Notes: generated from the letters alone by a model not told the origin. DNA of 64,000 nucleotides from Sphagnum compactum (GCA_965153455.1 OZ234500.1:15127579-15191578); one strand, 5' to 3'. Counted from the first letter of the stretch, positions 35,267 to 47,002 are shown. Made by a program: numbers and translations.

Positions 35267-36263
35267 ATGGTAAACACGGCGACAAAAGAGGAAGTCAGCA
35301 TCAACATTCCTGACGAAATGCTGAAGAGAAATGCCAGAAGTGCCGTGAAATCAGACAACGGTTTCAAGCAAGAGGAAGGCGTGATGGCAGCAGAGGAAGA
35401 AGAAGATGTGCCACCAGCTGAGGAACCGGAAGTTCCAGAGGTGCTGATGGTAAAGAGAGTGGTGGTGGAGAAAGTAGTGGTGGCTCCCGAGCTTTTGTTG
35501 GACGAAGAAGAGCAGCAGCAAGAGGAGGAGGACGGTGCTGGCAGCGTCGTGGTGGTAGTGCTGGAGGCAGCTGTGGTTGCAGAGCCAATTGCTGCTATTG
35601 TGGATCCTGAGGTTTTGTTGCACGCAGGTGGTGGTGATGATGCTGCAGCAGCAGCAGCCAGTGCTCATGTAAGAGGAGGAGATGAAGCTTTGCAAGAAAG
35701 AAAGGTAAGTACATGGATTTCTTTTGCACCAATTCCAGAGCCTTCAGAAGAAGTTCTATCCAGTTTTCTTCAAGCACCCAAATACTCGAGACTGAATTTG
35801 CTTTTCTTGCTGCAATGTTTTCTGGATGAGAGAGATTGCGCTTGCATCCCAGGAAACTCTAAGAGCTGTGAGTACGATTTGTGTGAAGTTTTTGTGAGGG
35901 AATTTTATGAGATGGGTTTTCTGGCAGGGCAAAGAGAACGAGGAGGAGGAAGAAGAAGAGGAATGCCCTTTCTGTGTGTACATGAGGGCAGGACCATGTG
36001 GAAAGATCTTCTTGGAATGGGAGAGATGTGTGGAAGAAGCTGAAGAATCAAGCACCAACATTGTGGAGAAATGTACAGCAGTGACACATCATTTGAAAGA
36101 TTGCATGGAAATGCATCCTGAGTATTATGGACCTGTACTACAGGCAGAGAAAGCTATGGAAGAAGAGCAACAAGCAGCAGCAGCAAGAGAGAGGACCAAC
36201 AAACAGGAACCTGAGATAAGAGCCTCCAAAGCTCAAAAAGCAACAGCAGGAGCTCCAGTCTAG
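35267..36263 (+). CDS. GCK-domain protein, acidic N-terminus
   Basis: Two exons (35267-35704, 35928-36263) join in phase 0 to about 257 aa. The N-terminal 145 residues are low-complexity and acidic, with Glu, Val and Ala runs (for example AAEEEEDVPPAEEPEVPEV). The C-terminal exon carries a plant GCK domain: CPFCVYMRAGPCGKIFLEWE, then CVEEAEESSTNIVEKC, then LKDCMEMHPEYYGPVLQAEK. The cysteine spacing (CPFC...C...C...C...C) resembles twin-CX9C-type helical hairpins, so a disulfide-stabilised fold is plausible, but the role of plant GCK proteins is not known to me. The 3' tail is Ala/Gln-rich. The ATG chosen is the first in the open frame. A TATA-like CTATAAAT lies only about 30 bases upstream, so either the leader is very short or that motif is fortuitous. 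Confidence 0.88.
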
Positions 36264-36431
36264 GCAGCAACAACAACAAACATACTCCAAAAGTTTTGCA
36301 CGTCAATATCTAGACAACAACCAACAACACCCAACAACAACAACAACAATGAAAATCCATTCCAACAAGTTACCTACATTTGAAAAGCTCCAAGACCCAA
36401 CATGGAAAATGAAAGGTACTATACATTCTCA

Positions 36432-36459
<28 letters not shown>
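36432..36459. repeat. (CAT)n microsatellite
   Basis: About nine perfect CAT units lie in the 3' flank of the GCK gene. The poly-His frame across them is a by-product. Confidence 0.9.
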
Positions 36460-36464
<5 letters not shown>

Positions 36465-36704
36465 ACTCTTTTTGTTAATCTCCAAATGCAGACAATTTTG
36501 AAGCTCAGTTTTTGTAAATTAGGTTTAGGAACCATATGTTTTTCTCACACACAATGCTCTCATCATCAAGAGAGACACACACACATACATACACACACAA
36601 ATGCACAAAGAGAGACACAAAGAGAGAGATCATTCTGTAGGTCATTACAGACAGAAGAAGCAGGTGTGGTTTGGGAGGTGGGATGACAAAGGCTTTTATA
36701 GGTT

Positions 36705-36736
36705 GAGGAGAAGGCGCAAGCTTGCGCCTTCTCCTC
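36705..36736. repeat. Perfect 32-bp palindrome
   Basis: The 16-bp arm GAGGAGAAGGCGCAAG (36705-36720) is followed directly by its exact reverse complement (36721-36736), with no spacer. It lies about 440 bases downstream of the GCK stop codon. In RNA it would fold to a tight stem and in DNA it could extrude a cruciform. It could act as a 3' processing or transcription-end structure; that role is inferred. Confidence 0.9.
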
Positions 36737-38084
36737 TTCCTTCATTGGCTCACACTGGTGTGACTCCCCTCCTCTTGCACAAGATTTGAAGGGAAGAAGA
36801 TTTTGACAGGTAAATAATTCTGTATCCACTTTGTGTTTGATGGCAATGGGAGCTCCATAAAAATTATACGCATACTTATGTGTAAAGTGTAAATATTTTT
36901 TGTAATTGAATCGCTGTTGTAAATGAATCTAGCGCATCATTTGGTTTCATTTGGTTTCATTTTTGTTCAGGTGTTGTTGAACCCTTTTGGAGTAATGTAT
37001 TATTATATGTTTTCCATTAGCAAACTTGCAAGCTCATTGCCTTCTCATAAAAACCCTTCTAGGTTTTTTTTCAGTCTAAATGGAGGAGCTCTTATTTTCA
37101 GTAATTTCACCCAGTCCTATACAAAGGGTTTTTCCATCTGTTACAGTAGGTATTACATTCTTTGTAATACTTGGCATATGGGCCTTAGAACCCTCCAGAC
37201 CACTTTGTATGCGTGGCCATTGGATCTCATGGATCTTGGCCATTGAAAATCGATGCCCGAAATTTCCCCATAATGCCCATCCTTCATAAGAAGAGACTTA
37301 GACTAAGTGGCAATCAATTCAGAACAAGGTTTAGCCAAATTTGGCTATAACCTAGGTTATAACCATATTTTGAAATGTCCCCCTTCTATGATCTTCCTTA
37401 CCCTCCTACATGAGAAGGCAAAAACTTGAAAACTATTTTTGGAAATACCCTCTCAAAATTTCCTCCTCTTTTACCTCTTTCTCACATACCTTTGGAATGT
37501 AATTCACTGATTAGATTTTCAAATGAAGCTAAGCAATAATAAAATTCAAATTTTAAAGATTAATTTAACTAGTAGAATATATTTCATAAATTTTCAAAAA
37601 TGACTATAAAATTTACAGTTACTTTTAAAAGATTTAATTAATAATTCTCCTACCTTATTTATTATTATTTTTACTTATTTCTTACATACACTTTGAAAAC
37701 TTTCCTTTCAAAGTGAAACTAAAACAACCTTTCAAATCAAAAAAAATTACAAATAGAACTTAAAAATTTCATAATTTTTTTTTATTTGAATATCATAAAA
37801 GTAAAAACTTAATGATTAATTTAACTTTACTTTTACCTTTTAAAAAATTAGTTTGATTAAATTTTAATTCACACTCATTTACTTTCACATTAAAAGTGAT
37901 AATGTGTTCATCTTTATACAACTATTTTTCAGGTAAAATGATTCTAAATATGACATTACATTATTTGCTGTTGTTGATGCTTACAAATAATTATTTATTT
38001 ATTTATTTTTACATTGTATAAATCATAAGTATAAATAATGAAAATAAGAAATAATGCAATTGAAATCATGTTGGAAGTTATCTA

Positions 38085-38545
38085 TGTTGGCCCAGGGTAT
38101 ATTTAAATAAGCCTAAACAAGCTTATGTTGACACTTGGTAGACCTTTAGATAAACCTAGGTAGATCTATTGTGGCTTTAAATATGCTTAAATAAGCCTAG
38201 GTAAGCTTATGTTGACACTAGGTAGACCCTTACATAAACTTAGGTAGACCTATGTTGGCCCTAAATATGCTTAAATAGGCTTAGGGAAGCTTATGTTGAC
38301 ACTAGGTAGACCCTTACATAAACTTAGATAGACGAATGTTGGCCCTAAATATGCTTAAATAGGTCTAGGTAAGCTTATGTTGACACTAGGTAAACCTTTA
38401 GATAAACCTAGGTAAAGCTATGTTGGCCTTAAGTATGTTTAAATAGGCTTAGGTAAGCCTATGTTGACATTAGAAAGACCCTTAGATAAACCTAGGTAGG
38501 CCTAAGTTGTCCCTAGGTATGTTCGAATAGGCCTAGGTAGGCCTT
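38085..38545. repeat. 84-bp minisatellite, about 5.5 copies
   Basis: The motif GCTTATGTTGACACTAGGTA recurs at 38121, 38205, 38289, 38373 and (as GCCTATGTTGACATTAG) 38457, exactly 84 bases apart each time. Within each unit TAGGTAGACC and TTAAATAGGCTTAGG repeat in a two-tier pattern, so the unit probably grew from a shorter ancestral motif. The last copies are more diverged and merge into GGCCTAGGTAGGCC-like sequence. Confidence 0.93.
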
Positions 38546-39350
38546 AGATTAACCTAACTTACTTAGGTTTATATAGGCTTGGTTAGGTTAGGTGGGTCGA
38601 GTAGGTTATTGGAAGCCACAATATTAATGTCTTTAGAGCATTTTGAACTAATGGACCATTGTTGTTTTTAGCCATATTGACATGCAACTCTTAGGCTACA
38701 CACATGAGTATAAAATAGGATGGTTGATAATTTAATGTTAGTAGTATTTTATATTCCTCTTCCAATTCATTGCATTACTTATATTTTGATTCTAAATAGA
38801 AAGCAATTGACATGTTTATCAAATTGACCTGGAATTGCATTGCCTCATTAATGATTTGAATTTATATTTTTTCCTCATAATTCATGTCTCTAGAAAACAA
38901 TTGGCCCTAAAATAGTTACATGACATCAAACAAATTATCAATTGTATACATATAATATTTTTGAAATGTTTCAAGTATTTTTTGTTTTTTGGAAATTTTG
39001 AAAAATAATATTTATATTGATAAAATAGTATATGCCACCATGAAAAAGTTATTTTTGAAGTAATTTTATATTTTTAATAGTTGAAAAAAAAACAACAAAA
39101 AAATAAAAACAAAAAAAATGAAGAAGATATTTTCAAAAAAAAATGTGAAGAAAATAGTGGGGGCAATTTTAAGTAGGTGGGTAATGAAATGCCGAATTAT
39201 TATTTTTAAGTTTTATTTTGTTAAATTTTTGAAATTTTGTAAATATAAAAAAAGGTAAATTTTAATTTTGTCGTTGACCTAATTACTACCCAATAAGCAT
39301 AGGCCACAACTTGTGTCGAGCACGCTGAGGGTAGCAACTTACATAATACA
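38546..39350. other. AT-rich DNA, nothing recognised
   Basis: Very AT-rich sequence lies between the minisatellite and the degenerate array. No open frame, domain or clear repeat is seen. Confidence 0.6.
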
Positions 39351-39359
39351 AAAAATACT

Positions 39360-40760
39360 AGACTAGTATTATAAGTCCTTAAGTCGTCCCTTTGTCTTAA
39401 GGTGGAACCCCAAGACCTATAGAATATTAAGCTTTTTAAAAAGGCACGAACTTGGGCTTAAGGATATTAGTTCTAATACCCAACGGCTTGACGTCCTAAA
39501 ACATGAGTCTTTAATAGTTTAGGACTTTCCAATTTGAGGACATAGGACATGAATTTTTTATGGTCTAAGACATTATACTTGTACAAGTCGAAGACATTAA
39601 GGCTAAGGCATATGGTCTAGGACGTGAAGGTTTAACGGCCTATAACATTGGGCTTTAGACTTTCTCTATCCTTATGGCCTAGAACATGAGGCCTAGAGAC
39701 ATGAAGATCTTGACTATCCTTGGTCCAAGGGCTTAAAACATGAGGCCTAAACACAAAAGCACTTCAAGTTTTTTTTGTCTCAAAGGCCTTGGACATGGGA
39801 GCCTAAGGACATGAAGACAAGTGATCCTAAGGGAAATGAGGGCGTTAGAAAGGGTGACCCCTAACTTTGATTCCTTGTACCGAGGGCCTAGAGACATAAT
39901 GGCATCCGGCCTAAGGACATAAAGACGTTTGGCCTAGGGACATGAAAATATTTATTTTTTCTTATGTTATTCATCACCCCTTATTTTAGTTGCCAAAAAT
40001 ACATCAACAAACACTAGGGCATTCACTTTCAGAATTGATCTGTCACATGTCATTACAATATGTCCTAAGCCAACTATTATAAACGTTAAACCTAATGTCT
40101 TAAGCCCCAAGCCAAATGGCCTAGCCATAAACCCAGTGTCTTGTGCCCTAAGTCGTTTGTCTTACACATCAAACTCAAATATCTTAAACCCTAAGTCCTA
40201 TGTCTTAGGGCCTAAGCCAAATGTCATGAGCCCTAAAGCCAAATCTCTAAGGCCTGAGCCAAAGGTCTTAAACCCTAAAGTCAAAGGTTTTAAGCCTTAA
40301 GCCAATTGTCTTATGTACAAGTGAAAATTTCATATAAACACCCTAAACCAATTATCTTAGGCCATTGGTGAAAGATCTTGCCAAAGACCTTAAACCAACT
40401 ATCCTATGCCATTAATGAAGTTTCACAAATTCCTTAATCCAAATCCCTTATAAATAACCTAAGCCAAAAATCCCATGACCACCCTAAGCCAAAAGATAAT
40501 GAACTCCCCTTCAACCACAAGTTTTAGGCCACAAACCACAAGTCCCGTGGACATCTTAAGCCAAATATTTTGCATATGTCTGAAGCCAAATGTACTTAGA
40601 TTCAATATGAAGTAACCGGAGGCCGTAGAAACAAAAACATATGTTAAAAGCCAATGCAATTTGACTTAGTGTTAAACCCTAAGCCAATACATTTAACCCC
40701 AAGCCAAAATCCAATTTGGTTTGCACATTTTGACTTGGCATTAGAATATTTTTAAGCATA
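39360..40760. repeat. Degenerate short-unit array rich in CTAAGCCAAATGTCTTA and GGCCTAGGACATGA
   Basis: Two related families occupy this stretch. At 39,400-39,960 the theme is GGCCTAAGGACATGAAG, repeated with variation. From 40,060 to 40,700 it becomes CCCTAAGCCAAATGTCTTAG, which is roughly the opposite-strand version of the first. Units are about 20-30 bp and strongly mutated. No protein is encoded. The switch in strand sense suggests two inverted expansions of one ancestral motif. Confidence 0.7.
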
Positions 40761-43700
40761 TTACTTAAGGTTAAAATAATTTTCAACATATTGGCTTGGA
40801 GTTAGAACAATTTTTGGCATCTTGGTTTTAGTTTAGAATAAATTTTGGCATAGTGGCCTCAGGTTGTGCCATGTCTTGTATGGTTGTTCTTGTATTTTAG
40901 AACAACCACTAGATTTTGCTCCATGTCCATGGTGCACACTAATGCCACATCCACGCCGACATCAAAATGAGATAACCCCATATATATGTAAGGATGGAAA
41001 TCCATCCACAAAAAGTGCATCAAAATGGCATCTAAAAAGATGTTGCAAGGGGAGGAAGAATGCAAGAAACAAAACAAGCAAGGAAGAAGGGAAACAAGGA
41101 AGAATGTTTGTTGTGCTCTTTGTCACATCTGGCCATGATCATTGTTTGCAAGAAATGGAGTTTAAAATAGTCAACTTGTTCTCAATTTAGTATTGTATGT
41201 TGCTTATAGTTGTGAGAAAATTATGGAACCAAGAACTCCATTTTTTGCACAACCATGAAGACATTTCTTGGCTGCTTTTGTTGCAACGGAAAAATGTTTG
41301 GCAATTTCTATAGTCATTATCATCATCGTCATTCTATTGCCATGTTCTATGAAATTTAGACGTAGAAGAGGATCCTTCAAGGAGCTCGAAAACACCTGTA
41401 AGATTTTTATGTTTTTCTCTTTCAATTGGGAAAAGAAAAAGCCATGTTGCAAGGTTGGGTTGTCTTTTATGTGGGAAGAAGTAAAAGACACGTTCATTAG
41501 CTTGGATTCTTCAACGCTTCGTGTTGTTGTGCTTTTTGATGACTCTCACTAGTGTTCTTTCTATGTGTTTGTGTGTTTTAGACATTAATATCTTTATGGC
41601 AATAATTTGTAGCATGTTGTTTTAGCTCCAATTTTTGCAGGGAGATGTGCAAGGTTTTTTTGCATTCAAGTTTTGCTAAAAATTTTGGAACTCCAATCCT
41701 TTGCTAGAATTCGCCATGAAATACACTAGTTTTGGCTTCTTTTTTGGTGGGTGGTTGGGGGGGGGAAGGGGGATGTAGGAAGAGTTCAAATGTATGGCAG
41801 GGGATGGGTTTCTACCACCCATAACAACTGCACATGGTAGTTTTTCTCTGAAACAATGTGACCAAAAGATTCAAAACCTTTTCACATTTTAGAATGATTG
41901 TTGGAAGTCATTTTGAACTTTTGACAAACCTAATGTCTATTTGTTTGTCCTTTTTCTACTTGCCATATGCTCTTTGTTTGTTTGTCCTTTTTCTACAAGC
42001 AATGTGGGGTTCTATTTTTGGGTGAAGGAAATAGGGGGGATGCTGGCAATTCCCATTGTGATTGTGCCACCTAAGGTTTTTCATTTTGTATCTATTCAAA
42101 AGATGACAACAACACACACTAGCCTAATTGGAATCCCTTCCTAACATTATTGCAACAATATTTGGATTTCTTGTTTTGTAGAGTTCTTCCCTCATTGTGA
42201 GGTGATGATTTAGACTAATGGGAAAATATGATATTTTGTTATCATGTTTAAATCATGAAAATATTAAATTCAAAAAGGAATTTGCATTTGGTGGTGAGTC
42301 CAATGTCCTATGAACAATGGCCTCCTGCACAAGAGGTTAACTCATTGGAGAGAAAGGATTGTGCATGTGGAATTGTAGTGTCTCATTTATGAGTTTATGA
42401 GCTGTGTATCCTACAATTGAGGAATATAGTTATGTGGTTATTTATAATGTTGTGGTTTTTTTTTACCAATTAATGAAAAAGGTGAAGTCCGGTCGTTTCT
42501 ATTCGTTTGGGATGTTCTCACCATAATAAAATCCTATGGTGAAAAAATGTCTTACAACATTTTCAAGAACAATACATGAGGGCAAGACAAATTTATGACA
42601 ATATTTAAATGATATAGATTAAGACTACCTCCTGTTACATGCCCACATTCATGTAATTCCTTTATTCTTTCTTTTTATTTACTTCCACTTCTCAGAAATG
42701 TTGCCTTTATGTCAAGTATTCTTCACTTTCCTAGGGATTATGAACCTTTTGGTTCTAAGCTTATGCCTTTCTTTCCCTTACATGCCTAGTTTCTTACAGT
42801 TCAGTGTGTTTTTGTATCCCTTCAATGGTTTTTCCCTTCCAAAGGATTCTCATCTTTGAGCTTATGATAAGGCTAAATGAGTGATTTTTTTTCCTTGAAA
42901 AGGTGGGCATGTGCAAATTGAAAGGGGTTTTTGCCAAAAAATTAAATTCATCCATGTAATAAGTTTGGTATTGGAGTTTGTTGTGGGAAAAAAAGGCTGA
43001 TGAAGATGAATACCTTTTGGATCCCCTTTTACCATTTTTTTTTCATAGAATAAGTAGCCAGTTTGGTCAAGCAAATAAATTCTATATGTCCTTTCAAAGA
43101 CTCATGGTATCTTAGGGTGACCATATGGTGACTTACTATATTGCCCTAGTCTACACATAATGTTTTTGCATAATGCCCACCTTGTTAAACAACATAACAT
43201 GTGTATGGAACCAATAGTTAGAGGGTGTGCACCAGCTCTTAGTTTAACATGACATTATGAATATGCCCATGGACATAGTATCGTGGCTTGTGATGATCAT
43301 TGAGGTTGGTTTCTTATCCATGATACTGGTAGTTGGATTATTGAATCTTATATTATTCTCTAAAAAAAACATCTATTTAGTTGCATGCTTTGGAGATATG
43401 GACAAAAGTTTATAAAATTTCCTTCATGGTTTCAGTCTCGGCCAATTTGTCTTGTTTGTTGTATCATATGCAAGTATCACACTTAGATGTATATGCCCAT
43501 TGCATCATTTACTAGGAGTATCCTATGATGACTTCTTAACCATTATATCTGACACTACTGTTTCATTCTCTCCTGTTCACACTATCATTATCAATTTGGA
43601 GATGTTTGTTATCTCTTTTTGATAGCCAATCTAGAATTTTCTTTGCCCATCCCATTGAAGGTAAACCTCTGATTAACACCTCCTTCTCTAACATCATGAG

Positions 43701-44200
43701 TGATTCTTCCAATTTCTTATGGAAATTTCACAGAAACTCTTGTCATAGATGGAGTTGTGACAAGACACCCATTTGAATGTAATCATGAGAGTTGTGTTCT
43801 TGGATTCATGACCACAAAACTAATACATGATATGCTTCACCAAAAGGTCTAAAGTACATACATTCCTGGCAGGTTGGGATTTCATCTAGGGCTACCATAG
43901 TAAGAGCAATCCAAGTGGTTTTTGGTTTTGTTTTTCTTGTTTAATCTATAGAACTTTCACCTTGTAGAGGGCACAACCAATTTTTTGATCAAAATCTTCA
44001 TTAATGCAAAGGTTGTTTTCCTTTGTTTATTTTTTTTTCTTATGAAAACCCACGTTTTCAAAGGACGTGGTGGAAAAATCAAGGGCTAAAGCACATTTTG
44101 ACATTATTGAAGGGGATATTTGGCACAATATACCATAAATGTTGGATAGGAAATATTTGCAAGCTTGCAAAATGACATTTTTGGTTTTTTAATATCTTTT
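40761..44200. other. AT-rich DNA, no supported gene
   Basis: Short open frames (41268-41552 plus, 41204-41497 minus, 41941-42144 plus) overlap antisense and show no domain. The stretch 43,300-43,900 looks vaguely like a decayed element but I could not identify a transposase, integrase or reverse transcriptase motif. Confidence 0.5.
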
Positions 44201-44269
44201 GGAACAATTGCACCCATTCCTAAAATCACATGCCAAAATGTTTATGTGAGCCCCCTTACCAATTTCAAA

Positions 44270-45860
44270 AGTTATGAACATTGTGTTGTATAAATTAACC
44301 CATGGGATTTTTGCTAAACAAATGGGAGATTTGTACAACATTGGAGCATCAACAATTCGAAAATAAACAATTGTGGTATGTGAAATACTTGCCAATAATG
44401 ACAAATTATTTAACATTTATATCCACACTCCAAACACAAATCAATTGTGTTCAATCATAATTTTTTTTAAAGATTTCATTAAATTACAGAACGTTGTAGG
44501 TGTCATAAACAGAACTCACATCCTTTTGTTTGACAAATCAAATAGGAGAGTCACTACATCTGCTGCAAACTTTTATAATTATAAAAAAATTCATAACATT
44601 GTCCTACATGGGGTATGTGATTATGATAAAAATTTCTAGATTTTTTCTGCATAACAACTTGGAGGAGTTGTTGATGGTGGTTCATTCAAATTAAGTAGTT
44701 TATATAGGGAACTTAGGTTTTGAATTTTTTTGATAAAGCTTATAGTTGATGTTGGTGAAGTGTAAGTATATCCTTACTTGTTAAAAGATGCAACATACCC
44801 ATTGCGAACATTTTTGATGAAAACTTTCAAAGATAGATGTGACCCCAATTGTCATGGATGTTAATGTTATGGAGTTCATTTATATGAATGTTCATTAATG
44901 AACTTGTACTTAACTCCTAGTATAGTTTCAATTCACTCTTAATTAACTTCTAATTATGTTTTAGCTCACTTATAGTTCATTTCTCGTTAAGTCCTAGTTC
45001 ACTTTTAGTTAATTATTAATTCATTATTAGTTCATTTTTAATTAACTTTCAGTTCACTTATATTTGATTTTTAGTTGAGTTTTAATTCACTTTTAATTAA
45101 TTTTCAGTTCACTAATTAATTAATTAAAACTAAACTATTGGTGTTTTAGTTCATTGTTAATTAAGTCTTAGTTCATTCATAGTTTATACATGGGCCACAC
45201 ATGGGTGAACATGGGTCACATGTGGGTTGAAAGTTTTTTGAGAAATCTTGAGCTAAGTGCCCAATGAATATAAATAAAGATATAATTCCCCATTATTTTT
45301 TATATATTCAACACTAGTTTTGAATATATTTTCGTGTCATAACTTGTTTTGTTCTTATTTCCTTCTTGTAATAAAATCTTGTTAAGTTTTTTCCTTGCAC
45401 TTGTCATGTTCTTGTTCTTATTTTTCTTATTTCATGATCTGGATATGGGATTAGGCTTGCCCTTGTTCTTGTTTTGGATTAAAAAATCATGTAGACTTAA
45501 TTGTTTTGGTGCTTGTGACACCAATAAGGTGTGGTTTAACAATTCAATGAATCATGGTCATGCGCTCATTGAGAAAGTTTTTGGAAGTTTGAAAAACTAA
45601 TGGCGCATTTTGAAGAATATCAATTGTAAAGTTGATAAAGGTGGGAAAATCATCATGGCTTGTTGTGTTCTTCACAAATGTTGCTAATTGATGGACATGC
45701 CCAAACCAGTGATGCAAAATGTATGACAAAAAAAGGATCCCTTGGTGGGATTTCATTGTCAACATGTTCTTAATTATAGAAAAGGAGATGCAACAAAGGA
45801 GGCCAATGAAATGATACATAATGCTGAAATGCATCATGGTTAGAGCGTTACACATTAACT
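44270..45860 (+). pseudogene. Decayed PIF/Harbinger transposase (DDE_Tnp_4 type)
   Basis: Fragments in order are AKQMGDLYNIGASTIRK followed by a stop; VVGVINRTHILLFDKSNRRV; SAANFYNYKKIHNIVLHGVC; GGVVDGGSFKLSSLYREL; VYPYLLKDATYPLRTFLMKT; and finally NNSMNHGHALIEKVFGSLKN, WRILKNINCKVDKGG and MACCVLHKC. This is the HARBI1-like nuclease order. The first catalytic Asp (usually GAIDGTHI) is Asn here, while the second (KDATYPL) and the Glu (IEKVFG) remain. Several in-frame stops and a 600-bp insert (about 44,870-45,490) split the frame, so it is inactive. It sits tail to tail with a Myb/SANT-like ORF, the usual two-gene plan of PIF/Harbinger elements. Element ends were not found. Confidence 0.82.
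44885..45180. repeat. AGTTCACTTTTAATTAA-type repeats inside the Harbinger transposase
   Basis: About ten degenerate copies of TTAGTTCACTTTTAATTAA, spaced 20-40 bases apart, interrupt the transposase between its second catalytic region and the C-terminal part. They look like a local expansion after the element was already dead. Confidence 0.7.
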
Positions 45861-46259
45861 TAACATTCTCCTTTTATTACATGTTGCATTACATATCGTA
45901 CAATGCTTCATGTTTATTGAGCCCATTTGGAAATTAAAAAAAATATTTTTATTTCATACCAAACTTGAAGTACAATGTTGCATGCATTATTAGAAAACAC
46001 ACACATGAGACCTAATTCCTTAATCTTCTTCCTTAATAACTCTTGGTTTTAGAGCATTAACAAAAAGAGTTGCAATTGGAACTTGTGCATTTAAAAACTT
46101 TTCTACAACTCATTCAACTATTTCTTTTTACGCTTCAAGCTTAAGAATTTCAATTTTGTTTGAAGATTTTGCAAAACTTGATAATGCTATAGCAAGGTGA
46201 CTTGCACCTACATAATTTCTATGACGTTTCTTTGAAACAGGTTTACCATCAATACATTA

Positions 46260-46904
46260 TTAAGGACAAACACAAGTGCGAGGATTAGATAGGGATGCTT
46301 TTACACATGTTCTATCAACAAACCTTGGTGTGGTGCAAATAGGAGAAAACATGTCACCTAGTGGTGGAATTTTTTCACACTTTGATTCGGTGTGATAGTC
46401 AACTTTTTCTATATTTTGATGGGAATTTCTTGTTGGTATCCCCATATCTTCCCCCTCAATAAACCGTCTGCATTTGCAATGCTTGCTTGAATTTGATCTA
46501 TGTGATCAAACCAACACCACTTTGAAGGTGCGCTTTTAATGACTTTTTCTGCTTTGTTTTCTATAATATATATATTTTTGAGCTTTTCCCACTTGTTCTT
46601 GACTTGGACATGATTCCGTATCGGCTCGTATGGAAATGTCTTGGCCAACTTTGTTGTAGTTTCCTACCAATGAGCTTGTTTGAGGTAGCCCTTGCCAATA
46701 GCCAAAAATTTCTCTTCAAAGCATTGTAACAAAAAAAGTAGTTGCATCCTCACTCCAATCACGACACTTGTTAGTAGCTTTTTTGAACTTTTCTGGACAT
46801 GAAATATTGGACACAACACTAAGTGGACTTGAAAGATCGAATGCAAGAGGCACATGTGGGACATGTGTGACCATAGCATTACTAGATGAAGGTGGAGAGT
46901 CCAT
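46260..46904 (-). pseudogene. Myb/SANT-like (trihelix) ORF of the Harbinger element, broken
   Basis: On the minus strand, MDSPPSSSNAMVTHVPHVPL begins at 46904, followed by KATNKCRDWSEDATTFFVTM. Then in another frame come EEKFLAIGKGYLKQAHW and AKTFPYEPIRNHVQVKNKWE, KLKNIYI, and a third stretch to 46260. The pattern W..DAT.F....EEF....G..K..HW..........Q.KNKW.KLK is that of the Myb/SANT-like DNA-binding partner of PIF/Harbinger transposases. At least two frameshifts separate the parts. It may still have been intron-containing, but I see no clean splice sites. Confidence 0.72.
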
Positions 46905-46926
46905 GAGAAGTTTGGTGAAAGGAGGA

Positions 46927-46940
46927 CCCTAAACCCTAAA
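46927..46940 (+). promoter_or_regulatory. Telo-box-like CCCTAAACCCTAAA
   Basis: Two CCCTAAA units lie about 230 bases upstream of the ALDH22A1 ATG. A second identical pair follows at 46989-47002. Telo-boxes (AAACCCTAA) are known in promoters of plant housekeeping genes. Here they flank a C-run, and they might instead be simple repeats at the Harbinger relic edge. Confidence 0.4.
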
Positions 46941-46944
46941 CACA

Positions 46945-46960
46945 CCCCCCCCCCCCCCCC
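46945..46960. repeat. C16 homopolymer
   Basis: Sixteen C residues lie between the two telo-box-like motifs upstream of ALDH22A1. Confidence 0.85.
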
Positions 46961-46988
46961 ACCCCAAAGCACTACTGCTCTGCATAAT

Positions 46989-47002
46989 CCCTAAACCCTA
47001 AA
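46989..47002 (+). promoter_or_regulatory. Second telo-box-like CCCTAAACCCTAAA
   Basis: This identical 14-mer is 62 bases downstream of the first and about 170 bases before the ALDH22A1 ATG, compatible with a promoter or leader position. Confidence 0.4.

Larger units (their letters stand above)
36264..38080. other. 3' flank of GCK gene and AT-rich DNA
   Basis: The first 500 bases are CAA-, CAT- and CA-rich and contain the palindrome listed separately. Beyond 36,900 the sequence is AT-rich with no gene seen. An AGCCAAATTTGGCT motif at about 37,333 recurs elsewhere in the window. Confidence 0.5.

Noticed and set aside
34774-35367. 197-codon minus-strand ORF and the overlapping 131-codon plus-strand ORF (34802-35197)
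   Set aside because: They overlap antisense in the leader/promoter of the GCK gene, have no domain, and their composition follows CTT/GAA-rich leader repeats.
35351-35777. Minus-strand His/Ser/Leu-rich ORFs opposite GCK exon 1
   Set aside because: They are antisense shadows of the low-complexity Glu/Val/Ala coding sequence.
38085-40760. CRISPR-like regular repeats
   Set aside because: Units are adjacent without unique spacers, and the window is a plant nuclear genome.
40864-41552. Three overlapping ORFs of about 95-108 codons
   Set aside because: Two overlap antisense, none has a domain, and surrounding DNA is repeat-derived.
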